This document shows positions 57,054 to 64,000 of a DNA stretch of 64,000 nt, piece after piece (positions within the stretch are counted from its first letter, which is position 1; each line of letters starts with the position of its first letter). Source of the stretch: Alphaproteobacteria bacterium (GTDB lineage: Bacteria > Pseudomonadota > Alphaproteobacteria > Micropepsales > Micropepsaceae); the NCBI GenBank assembly GCA_016783965.1, contig JADHVO010000010.1, forward strand, positions 1 through 64,000, written 5' to 3'. The notes beneath the pieces are model-generated. The model was given only the letters and a program-made list of their open reading frames with translations, had not been told where the DNA came from and ran no database searches. The position numbers were made by a program, and so were the translations under genes.

Positions 57054-57931
57054 TATGTCTCTGTCCGCACCGCTTCCTGGCGCGCGAAGAGACTCGATGT
57101 GTCCCAGCGCTTTCCGCCCATTTTCTCCACCTCTGCATAGAACTGGTCTACCAGGGATGTAACGGGCAGCGTCGCACCATTCCGTCTCGCCTCATCCAGG
57201 CAGATCGCAAGATCCTTGCGCATCCACTCTACGGCGAAACCATGTCGAAAGTGTCCCGAGAGCATCGTCTTGTGACGGTTCTCCATCTGCCACGACTGCG
57301 CCGCGCCCTTTGAGATGACGTCCACCACGGCCAGCGGGTCCAGTCCCGCCGCACGCGCGAAGCTGAGGCCTTCGGACAGGGCCTGCACCAGTCCCGCGAT
57401 GCAGATCTGGTTGACCATTTTCGTCAGCTGCCCGGCGCCCGCCTCACCCATCAGCCGGCACTGCCGCGCATAGGCCGCCATCACCGGTTCTGCCTTTTTG
57501 TAGGCGGCCGCCGAGCCGCCGCACATGATGGTCAATTGCCCGCTCCTGGCGCCCTGCTCGCCGCCGCTGACCGGAGCGTCCACGAAATGCATCCCGCGCC
57601 GTTGCGCCTCCTCCGCGAGTTCCTGCGCCAGACCGGCCGAGGCCGTCGTGTGATCGACGAACACCGCGTCACGCTTCATCGTGATGAAGGCGCCGTGCCG
57701 CCCGGTCGCAACCTCGCGCACGTCGTCGTCGCGCCCGACGCAGGCGAGCACCACGTCTGCATTCGCAGCTGCTTCGGCCGGGGACGGCGCGGCCTCGCCG
57801 CCATGCTCGGCGACCCAGGCGTCGGCTTTGCTCCGTGTACGGTTATATACGACGAGATCGTGCCTAGCGCGCTGGAGGTGACCCGCCATCGGGTACCCCA
57901 TGACGCCCAGACCCAGAAAGGCAACGCGCAT
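57053..57931 (-). CDS. 3-hydroxyisobutyrate dehydrogenase-family oxidoreductase
   Basis: 292 residues. MRVAFLGLGVMGYPMAGHLQ is the NAD(P) loop; FVDAPVSGGEQGARSGQLTI, the catalytic Lys region GAGQLTKMVNQICIAGLVQA and ALSEGLSFARAAGLDPLAVV are beta-hydroxyacid-dehydrogenase hallmarks. Substrate may be hydroxyisobutyrate, tartronate semialdehyde or a succinic-semialdehyde-like aldehyde; the sequence does not decide. It is cytosolic, translationally coupled to the TetR gene and 42 bases downstream of the EmrB-like gene. Confidence 0.88.
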   Translation of the reverse strand: MRVAFLGLGVMGYPMAGHLQRARHDLVVYNRTRSKADAWVAEHGGEAAPSPAEAAANADVVLACVGRDDDVREVATGRHGAFITMKRDAVFVDHTTASAGLAQELAEEAQRRGMHFVDAPVSGGEQGARSGQLTIMCGGSAAAYKKAEPVMAAYARQCRLMGEAGAGQLTKMVNQICIAGLVQALSEGLSFARAAGLDPLAVVDVISKGAAQSWQMENRHKTMLSGHFRHGFAVEWMRKDLAICLDEARRNGATLPVTSLVDQFYAEVEKMGGKRWDTSSLFARQEAVRTET

Positions 57932-57973
57932 CGGCTTGGCTCCTCAGAGCATTCCAAAGCGGTGCCGTGCCGC

Positions 57974-59542
57974 CTATTCCATCGCTTCCATCTCGGGCTT
58001 CGGCGCGCCCGCGGCGAATGTCGGCCGCTTCATCATCCAGATCACGAGAAGCGCCGGCAAACTCACATAGACCATGAACAGGAAGTCGTTCTGGAACGCA
58101 ATCACCTGCGCGCGGTATTCGATCAGGCCGTTCAGCGACTGCAATCCGAACGGGATCTGCGGGTTCATGAACATCGCCGGCGCGTTGACGGTGAGCGCGC
58201 GGTTGAAGGTCGTGGCGTGCCCGATCAGGATCGCATGGGCGGTCTGCGCAGCGCCGCTCAAGACCGCGGTCGTGACGCTGACGCCGATCGCGCTGCCGAT
58301 GTTGCGCATCAGGTTGGTCATCGCCGTGCCGTCGGTGCGGTACTGGCCCGGCAGCGTCGCGAACGCCGTCAGGTTCATCGGCACGAACACGAAGCCCATG
58401 CCTATGCCCTGGATGAAGGTGACGGTGATCAGCCAGCCGTCGCTGATCTGGGGCGTCCAGCCCGACATGTCCCACATCGACCACAGAAGCGCCGAGCAGC
58501 CGATCGTCATCAGCACGCGCGGATCGAACCTAAGGGCCATGCGTCCCGCGAACATCATCGCAAACATGGTGCCGAAGCCGCGCGGCGCCATCAGCAGGCC
58601 GGTGTCGAACACGCTGAGCCCCGCGAGGTTCTGCAGGAACGGCGGCAGGAGCGCTGAGCTCGCCAGCAGCACCGCGCCGATCACGAACATCAGCACCAGG
58701 CCGCCGACGAAATTGCGGTCCTCGAACATCTGCATCTGGATGAACGGGTTCTTGCCCAGGATGATGTGCACCAGAAACAGGTAGATGCCGACACCCGCGA
58801 CGATCGCTTCGATGATGATCTCCGGCGAACCGAACCAGCCCTGCCCCGAGCCGCGGTCCAGCATCAGCTGGAACGCCGCCAGGCCGACCGCCAGCGCCAT
58901 GAAGCCGAACCAGTCGAACTTCATGCCCGCCTGCTTGCCGCTGTCCTTGAAGAACAGCCAGATGCCGGCCACGGCCGCTATGCCGAAGGGCACGTTCACG
59001 TAGAACACCCAGCGCCAGCTATAGGCGTCGGTCAGATAGCCGCCCAGCGTCGGCCCCAGGATCGGGCCGAGCATCACGCCCATGCCCCAGATCGCCATGA
59101 TGTTTCCGCGCTTGTGCGGCGGATAGAGGTCGAGCATCACCGCCTGCGACAGGGGCGAAAGCGCCGCGCCGAAACAGCCTTGCAGCAGCCGGAACAGGAT
59201 CATCTGCTCCAGCGACTGAGCCGCGCCGCACAGCATCGAGGTGAAGGTGAAACCTGCCAGAGACACCAGCAGGAAATTGCGTTTGCCGAAGCGCGACGCG
59301 ATCCAGCCGACCGGCGCGGTCATGATCGCCGCCGCCACGATATACGACGTCAGCACCCAGGTGATCTGGTCGCGCGATGCCGACAGTTCGCCCTGCATGT
59401 AGGGCAGCGCCACGTTGGCGATCGTCGAGTCGAGCGCCTGCATCAGCGTGCCGGCCATCGACGCGGCCAGCACGATGTAGAGCTCGAGCTTGTTCTCGTA
59501 CGAGTCGGCGGTGTGTATGGCGGGTGCGGCGTGGGCCGACAT
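57974..59542 (-). CDS. EmrB/QacA-type multidrug efflux permease (DHA2)
   Basis: 522 residues, 14 predicted membrane segments. LDSTIANVALPYMQGELSAS is the typical TM1 motif D1, WVLTSYIVAAAIMTAPVGWI TM2, GWIASRFGKRNFLLVSLAG motif A, and LGPILGPTLGGYLTDAYSWR motif C. Exports drugs or acids by proton antiport through an EmrA-type adaptor and outer-membrane channel. It lies 11 bases downstream of the EmrA-like gene. Confidence 0.93.
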   Translation of the reverse strand: MSAHAAPAIHTADSYENKLELYIVLAASMAGTLMQALDSTIANVALPYMQGELSASRDQITWVLTSYIVAAAIMTAPVGWIASRFGKRNFLLVSLAGFTFTSMLCGAAQSLEQMILFRLLQGCFGAALSPLSQAVMLDLYPPHKRGNIMAIWGMGVMLGPILGPTLGGYLTDAYSWRWVFYVNVPFGIAAVAGIWLFFKDSGKQAGMKFDWFGFMALAVGLAAFQLMLDRGSGQGWFGSPEIIIEAIVAGVGIYLFLVHIILGKNPFIQMQMFEDRNFVGGLVLMFVIGAVLLASSALLPPFLQNLAGLSVFDTGLLMAPRGFGTMFAMMFAGRMALRFDPRVLMTIGCSALLWSMWDMSGWTPQISDGWLITVTFIQGIGMGFVFVPMNLTAFATLPGQYRTDGTAMTNLMRNIGSAIGVSVTTAVLSGAAQTAHAILIGHATTFNRALTVNAPAMFMNPQIPFGLQSLNGLIEYRAQVIAFQNDFLFMVYVSLPALLVIWMMKRPTFAAGAPKPEMEAME

Positions 59543-59553
59543 GCCCTAGTTCC

Positions 59554-60690
59554 TCAGAACCAGTCGTTCATCATTCGCGACCAGCGGCGATGCCCGGTGT
59601 CGATCGACACATAGGCGCTCATGCCGACGCTGAGATTCGTCGTCGGGCAATTGCCGCCGGTAATGCGGATGCGCGTCGGAATGCGCTGAACGACCTTCAC
59701 CCAGTTGCCGCTGCCGTTCTCCGATGGAAGCGGCGAGAACGAGCTGTCGGACGCCGCCGAGACCGCATCGACCTTGCCCTGCCATGCGCAGCCCGGGAAC
59801 GTGTCGACGGTGATGTCGACCGGATTGCCCTGGTGCACATAGGTCAGGTCGGTTTCCTTCATGTTCGCGCCGATCCAGGTATCGTTGGTCGCGACCAGTC
59901 CGACCGCGCTGGTGGTCGAGAATGCGCTCATCGCCGAGATCACGAGCGTGCCGGGCTGGAGTGAATCCACTGCCGTCACGGTACCGTCGAACGGCGCGCG
60001 GACCACCGTGTGGTTAAGCTGACGCTGCGCTTCCGCCACTGCCGCCTGTGCCCGTAGATAGGCCGGCGACTGCTCGACCGGCATGTCGGGATTGCCGCCC
60101 AGCTGCGCCAGCACCTGGCGCGCCTGGTTCTGGAGCGAGGCCACCATCGCGTTCGCACTCGCGACGTTGCTGCGCGCCTGGTCGACCTGCGTTCCGGCAA
60201 TCGCGTTCTGCCGCGCCAGCGCGGTGTAACGGCCAAACGTCTGGCCCGCGAACACGGCTTGCGCCTGCTGCGAGGCGATCTGGCCGAGGATCGAGTGGTA
60301 TTGCGCCTTCGTACCTTCGACGTCGAGCCTGGTCTGGAGCAACGCAGCCTGCGCATTCTGCAGCGCGATCTCGAACGGCTTGCGGTCTAGGGTGAACAGC
60401 ACGTCGCCCTTCCTGACCGTCTCGCCTTCCTTGACGTTCACGGTCGCAACGAGGCCCGACACATCGGTCGAGACCATCAGCTGCGCGGCATGCACATAGG
60501 CATCGTCGGTCGTCACAAAACGCCCGCCGGTCAGATACATCGTCGCCGCGATCACCGCGACAAGGCCGACACCCCAGTACATCAGGATGCGGCGCAGGCG
60601 CGCGCGGTCGCTCACGATCCCGCTGAACCAGTCGCGAATCCCCGGACGGCGCGGCGCATAATCGACGGTATCGGTTCGCATGGCATTCAT
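59554..60690 (-). CDS. EmrA/HlyD-type efflux adaptor
   Basis: 378 residues. One N-terminal membrane anchor (ILMYWGVGLVAVIAATMYLT), two lipoyl/biotinyl-like halves (VSGLVATVNVKEGETVRKGD and VVRAPFDGTVTAVDSLQPGT) flanking a helical hairpin (~100-215), then a beta-barrel with VGLVATNDTWIGANMKETDL. Bridges the inner-membrane permease to an outer-membrane channel. Starts 8 bases after the MarR gene: operon marR-emrA-emrB. Confidence 0.92.
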   Translation of the reverse strand: MNAMRTDTVDYAPRRPGIRDWFSGIVSDRARLRRILMYWGVGLVAVIAATMYLTGGRFVTTDDAYVHAAQLMVSTDVSGLVATVNVKEGETVRKGDVLFTLDRKPFEIALQNAQAALLQTRLDVEGTKAQYHSILGQIASQQAQAVFAGQTFGRYTALARQNAIAGTQVDQARSNVASANAMVASLQNQARQVLAQLGGNPDMPVEQSPAYLRAQAAVAEAQRQLNHTVVRAPFDGTVTAVDSLQPGTLVISAMSAFSTTSAVGLVATNDTWIGANMKETDLTYVHQGNPVDITVDTFPGCAWQGKVDAVSAASDSSFSPLPSENGSGNWVKVVQRIPTRIRITGGNCPTTNLSVGMSAYVSIDTGHRRWSRMMNDWF

Positions 60691-60698
60691 GGCGGTGC

Positions 60699-61169
60699 TT
60701 ATTCTCCTGCCTCTGCCAGCGCGTCGCCGGTCAGGGGTTCATTGGCCAAATTCTCTTTGATCCGCAGCAACGCGTCGACGAGACCGTCATAGGTCTTCTG
60801 GTCGAGCAGCGCGATCAGCCGCGCGTTCATGTCTTCGCGCGACTTGGTGATGATCTCGACGATCGGCTTCGCGGCCGGGAGCAGATAGAGCCGCCGGATG
60901 CGGCGGTCGTTCGGATCGGCGCGCCGCTCGACCATGCCGCGCGACTCGAGGCGGTCGACCAGCCGCGCAACGGTGATCGGCTCGACCTCGCAGATCGCCG
61001 CCATCTCGTTCTGCGACATGCCCGGCTGGCGTTCCAGGCGGGCCAGGATGATCCACTGCGCGCGCGTCATCGCGTAGGTGCTGCGCGCCAACTGGTCGAA
61101 GCGGGTGCGCATGTTGCGTGCCACATCGTTCAGGACGATCAGAAGGTCACGGTCGAGGTTTTGCTGCAT
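60699..61169 (-). CDS. MarR-family repressor of the efflux operon
   Basis: 156 residues. Winged helix with YAMTRAQWIILARLERQPGM, SQNEMAAICEVEPITVARLV and DRLESRGMVERRADPNDRRI. First gene of the marR-emrA-emrB unit, so it probably represses its own operon and is relieved by efflux substrates. A palindromic candidate site lies about 21 bases upstream of its start. Confidence 0.9.
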   Translation of the reverse strand: MQQNLDRDLLIVLNDVARNMRTRFDQLARSTYAMTRAQWIILARLERQPGMSQNEMAAICEVEPITVARLVDRLESRGMVERRADPNDRRIRRLYLLPAAKPIVEIITKSREDMNARLIALLDQKTYDGLVDALLRIKENLANEPLTGDALAEAGE

Positions 61170-61189
61170 CTGCGAAATTCCTAAGTCCT

Positions 61190-61209
61190 GATAACATAAG
61201 CAGCGTTAT
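61190..61209. promoter_or_regulatory. Candidate MarR operator/promoter region
   Basis: GATAACATAAGCAGCGTTAT contains the arms ATAAC and GTTAT separated by 8 bases, in an unusually A+T-rich stretch (61185-61230) directly ahead of the marR-emrAB operon. Position and symmetry suit a repressor operator; not proven. Confidence 0.4.
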
Positions 61210-61350
61210 ATTATCATACAAGATCATAAGGCGGCTTCCGATTCTGCATGGCTGCGAAGACCATGGGATTCTCCTCTATCCCATTGGAATAACTGGTTGA
61301 AGCTTGTTGCGACACCATCGATGCCCATTGCCGGGGCCCAGAAATGAAGA

Positions 61351-61374
61351 AGGGGCGGATTTGCATCCGCCCCT
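61351..61374 (-). terminator. Terminator after pstS
   Basis: Perfect 10-bp stem AGGGGCGGAT / ATCCGCCCCT with a 4-base loop, 27 bases after the pstS stop; a moderately T-rich TCTTCATTTC follows on the minus strand. Confidence 0.75.
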
Positions 61375-61400
61375 GCCCCGCCTCCGCGATGGGAGAGATC

Positions 61401-62432
61401 TTACATGCCCGAGCCCTGGATGTTGTGCCAGGAAGCCTCGATGGCCTTCACGGCCACGTCCGGCAGCGGGACGTAGTCGAGGCCCAGAGCAAGCTGGCCG
61501 CCATTGGCGTAGGCCCACTTGAAGAACTTCAGCACCTCGGCCGTCGCCGCCGGATCAGCCGGCTGCTTGTAGACGAGGATGTAGGTCGTCGCCGTGATCG
61601 GCCACGATGCATCGCCCGGCTGGTCGACCAGGATGATGAAGAAGCCGTTGTTGGCGGCACCGACCCAGTCGGCGTTCGCGGCGGCGGCGCGGAACGCGTC
61701 GACCGTCGGCGAAACCGTCTTGCCGGCCTTGTTGATCATCTTGGCGTAGGTCAGATGGTTCTGCTTGGCATAGGCGTACTCGACGTAACCGATCGAGCCA
61801 GCCGTCTGCGCCACGTTGCCGGCGACGCCTTCGTTACCCTTGGCGCCGATGCCGACCGGCCAGTCGACCGAAGTCGCCGCGCCGACGCTGCCCTTCCAGC
61901 TCGCGGAAACGCGCGACAGGAAGGTCGTGAAGATGAAGGTCGTGCCCGAGCCGTCCGAGCGGTGGACGACGGCGATCGCCTGACCCGGCAGGTTCACGCC
62001 CGGGTTCAGCTTCTTGATCGCCGGATCGTCCCAGCGCGCGATCTTGCCGGCATAGATGTCGGCCAGCGTCGCACCGTCCAGCACAAGCTGGCCGGCGGCG
62101 ACGCCGCGGAGGTTCACGACCGGCACGACGCCGCCGATCACGGTCGGGAACTGGGCCAGGCCGAACTGGTCAAGCTGGGCCTTGGTCATCGGCGCATCGG
62201 ACGCACCGAAGGTAACCGTCTTCGCCTTGATCTGCGCGATGCCGCCGCCCGAGCCGATCGACTGATAGTTCAACCCGACGCCGGACGAGCCCTTATAGGT
62301 CGCCGCCCACTTGGCGTAGATCGGATACGGAAAGGTCGCGCCGGCACCCGAAATGTCCGCCGCCATCGCTGCTGTCGCCGCGATCGCGACGCCCACCAGC
62401 GCTCCTGCGATGCTCTTAAAAGAAATTCTCAT
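61401..62432 (-). CDS. pstS: Phosphate ABC transporter substrate-binding protein
   Basis: 343 residues. Signal peptide [18 protein letters not shown]; mature start [20 protein letters not shown], then [20 protein letters not shown] and [20 protein letters not shown], with the phosphate-binding Ser/Arg segment [20 protein letters not shown]. It binds inorganic phosphate in the periplasm for PstCAB, which is not in the window. GAGGA precedes ATG 62432. It lies 65 bases after the porin gene, same strand. Confidence 0.95.
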   Translation of the reverse strand: MRISFKSIAGALVGVAIAATAAMAADISGAGATFPYPIYAKWAATYKGSSGVGLNYQSIGSGGGIAQIKAKTVTFGASDAPMTKAQLDQFGLAQFPTVIGGVVPVVNLRGVAAGQLVLDGATLADIYAGKIARWDDPAIKKLNPGVNLPGQAIAVVHRSDGSGTTFIFTTFLSRVSASWKGSVGAATSVDWPVGIGAKGNEGVAGNVAQTAGSIGYVEYAYAKQNHLTYAKMINKAGKTVSPTVDAFRAAAANADWVGAANNGFFIILVDQPGDASWPITATTYILVYKQPADPAATAEVLKFFKWAYANGGQLALGLDYVPLPDVAVKAIEASWHNIQGSGM

Positions 62433-62450
62433 AATTTCCTCTTCTCAGTT

Positions 62451-62469
62451 GGGGGGCGCATCGCCCCCC
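62451..62469 (-). other. Intercistronic stem-loop between porin and pstS
   Basis: GGGGGGCG / CGCCCCCC, 8 perfect base pairs and a 3-base loop, in the 65-base spacer. No T-tract follows on the minus strand, so it is more likely an mRNA-stability or attenuation hairpin than a full terminator. Confidence 0.55.
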
Positions 62470-62497
62470 GGTTTTGCCCCAAACCTAGCTGATAGCC

Positions 62498-64000
62498 TTA
62501 GTTTGCGAACTGAAAGCGAATGCCGACGATGTTCAGGTCCTGGTCATCGCGATGCAGGTTGCCGATGACGCCCTTGTTCACGTGAACAATGTTGTCGTCG
62601 AGCATGACGCGGATGTTACGGTTCAGGTACCAGTTCAAGGCAATCGCCACGATCGCCTCGCGGCCACCGGCAATACCGGCAAGCTGCGTCGGCGACGCAA
62701 CCGTCGTGTCATGCCAGTTCAGGTCCGTGTCGGAGTAGCGCACCGCCAACTCCCAGGCGCCCCACGAGTCGCCCGAGAACGAGAACGGACGCGACGGGAT
62801 CGGGCCGTTGAAGCCGCCCACTTCGTTGTTGAGCGCGCTCGGCGAGTACTGCTTGGTCTCGCCCGTGATGATCCACGAACCTTCGATGTAGTAGCCCGAG
62901 AAGCTCGGGTGGTCGAAAACCGAAGTCGATGTCACGCACTGCGGGTTGAGTACCGGGCTCAGCGCGCCGCACTGGCGGTCGGCAGTAAACTGCGCCCACT
63001 CGCCACCCAGGAAGAAGTTCTCCCAGTTGCCCTCGGCGTCGAAGGCGAACATGGTACCTGTCTTGGCCGCGATGCCGCCCGTCGAGATCAGGCGCGTGCC
63101 GTCGACGCGGATTTCCGGGCGATCCTGGAAGTTGAGGGTCTGCGAACCGCCATTGGTGTTGCCGTTGGAGCCCGAGTACAGCACCGCCGCGCCGCTCGCG
63201 CCGATCTGGACGTTCGAGATGCCGTCCGTCCACAGGCGCTCCGAAACGCGACCCAGAATCTGGGTGTTTTCGTCGCTGTTGCCCGCGAGGCCCGCAAGGC
63301 TGCCGTGGTTGGCCGCCGAACCGGTCTTGCCGCCCGTGAACGCCACGGTGCCGGCGAGGTTGTCGCCCGCCCACAGCGTGTCGGTCTTCGACCAGCCGAG
63401 TTCGATACCGCGGCGGCTGTCGCCGGCGCCGAACGAGTCCGCTGCGATGTTGTCGATTTCCGGACGCTCGAGGAAGATCAGCGAGGCCGAGGACGTCGTG
63501 CCTTCGAACATGAGAGCCGGCTCGATCACGCCGACGTTGAAGTGCACGTTGGTGATGCCGGTGTAGGTGATCACCGCCTTGTTGACGAGCGGATCGCCTT
63601 CGCCAGCGGTCACGCCGCCCGAGGAGCCGTTGGAGCCGCCGTTCGAGCCGCCGCCGTTGAAGCGAAGCTCGTAGAAGAAGTCGGTGAACGCCCTGCCCTC
63701 GACGCCGAAATAGGCGCGGCGCACGACAGCGCCCGAACCAAGGTCACCCGGGCCCGCGAAGCCGGCCGGATGGGTCGAATCCTGCATGAAGCCCGCGAAG
63801 TCGCTCTGGAAGCGGACGCGGAACGCCATCGAGAAGCGGCCGTCGCCGGACTTCACCGTTGGACGGGCGTTGTCGAACGACCAGACGGTGTCGTTGAAGT
63901 TCTGCTCCAGGGCCGAGAGGCGGCCGTGGTCCGCCATGCGGCGGTCCTGCTCGGCGGCCAGTTCGGCTTCGAGCGTGTCGATGCGCGCCGAGAGTTCCGC
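62498..64000 (-). CDS. OprP/OprO-type phosphate-selective porin, N-terminus cut off
   Basis: At least 500 residues; the frame runs off the right edge. Before ADHGRLSALEQNFNDTVWSF the upstream codons read AELSARIDTLEAELAAEQDR, the coiled-coil start of OprP-family porins, so Met at 63937 is internal. The barrel has FRVRFQSDFAGFMQDSTHPA, a Gly/Ser/Asn-rich loop, FLERPEIDNIAADSFGAGDS, RRGIELGWSK and the final strand NLHRDDQDLNIVGIRFQFAN with the C-terminal aromatic pattern. It admits phosphate or polyphosphate through the outer membrane and fits with the adjacent pstS. Confidence 0.9.
   Translation of the reverse strand, partial: AELSARIDTLEAELAAEQDRRMADHGRLSALEQNFNDTVWSFDNARPTVKSGDGRFSMAFRVRFQSDFAGFMQDSTHPAGFAGPGDLGSGAVVRRAYFGVEGRAFTDFFYELRFNGGGSNGGSNGSSGGVTAGEGDPLVNKAVITYTGITNVHFNVGVIEPALMFEGTTSSASLIFLERPEIDNIAADSFGAGDSRRGIELGWSKTDTLWAGDNLAGTVAFTGGKTGSAANHGSLAGLAGNSDENTQILGRVSERLWTDGISNVQIGASGAAVLYSGSNGNTNGGSQTLNFQDRPEIRVDGTRLISTGGIAAKTGTMFAFDAEGNWENFFLGGEWAQFTADRQCGALSPVLNPQCVTSTSVFDHPSFSGYYIEGSWIITGETKQYSPSALNNEVGGFNGPIPSRPFSFSGDSWGAWELAVRYSDTDLNWHDTTVASPTQLAGIAGGREAIVAIALNWYLNRNIRVMLDDNIVHVNKGVIGNLHRDDQDLNIVGIRFQFAN

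Overview
The window looks like a chromosomal segment of a high-G+C alphaproteobacterium. Diagnostic host features are rpmF-plsX-fabH-ihfA-merR, a CBP3-type cytochrome bc1 chaperone next to a DUF177 gene and a BamE-like lipoprotein, nrdR-ribD-ribE-ribBA-ribH-nusB, a MucR-family regulator, a C4-pathway 5-aminolevulinate synthase (hemA), and paired bactofilins. No rRNA or marker gene allows a genus call; a Caulobacterales/Hyphomicrobiales/Micropepsaceae-like lineage is only a guess.

Bases 1-10362 are the right part of an integrative element of visibly lower G+C. It ends at a 48-nt 3' fragment of tRNA-Pro(GGG), read as attR, next to a tyrosine integrase. From left to right it holds an IS3-type insertion sequence cut by the window edge; a translationally coupled serine recombinase / ParB-like / RepB-like trio; a divergent small HTH gene; a DprA-like (SLOG) plus phosphoribosyltransferase gene pair; a putative replication initiator; a DUF736 gene; a structured, iteron-like region; an AlpA-type regulator; an unknown gene coupled to the integrase; and the integrase with repeated sites beside att. 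The left end is outside the window.

Bases 10363-16060 are an accessory strip. It contains a retropepsin-like secreted protein lacking its catalytic Asp, an AraC remnant, a small lipoprotein, a PQQ/haem c alcohol dehydrogenase, a small secreted protein, an acyl-CoA synthetase remnant and a GNAT acetyltransferase. Bases 16073-30821 are a headless phage-tail-collar gene and a 4774-residue filamentous-haemagglutinin-type exoprotein. That exoprotein carries about 51 tandem ~70-residue repeats of two types, and its 3' end runs out of frame into the collar gene.

Bases 31115-56317 are core chromosome, mostly on the minus strand: bactofilins, Zn-alcohol dehydrogenase, the merR-ihfA-fabH-plsX-rpmF lipid/ribosome cluster, the cytochrome chaperone, BamE-like protein, H+-pyrophosphatase, thiL, nusB, riboflavin genes, nrdR, glyA, mucR, hemA, a MarR regulator, a phosphotransferase, an acyl-CoA dehydrogenase and hemB. 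Bases 56442-61169 hold a TetR gene, a beta-hydroxyacid dehydrogenase and a MarR-EmrA-EmrB-type efflux operon. Bases 61401-64000 hold pstS and the start-less part of an OprP-type porin, i.e. phosphate uptake.

The most interesting parts are the mobile element (DprA/PRTase cargo, recombinase-ParB-RepB trio, origin-like structure) and the repeat-built adhesin with its collar-gene junction.
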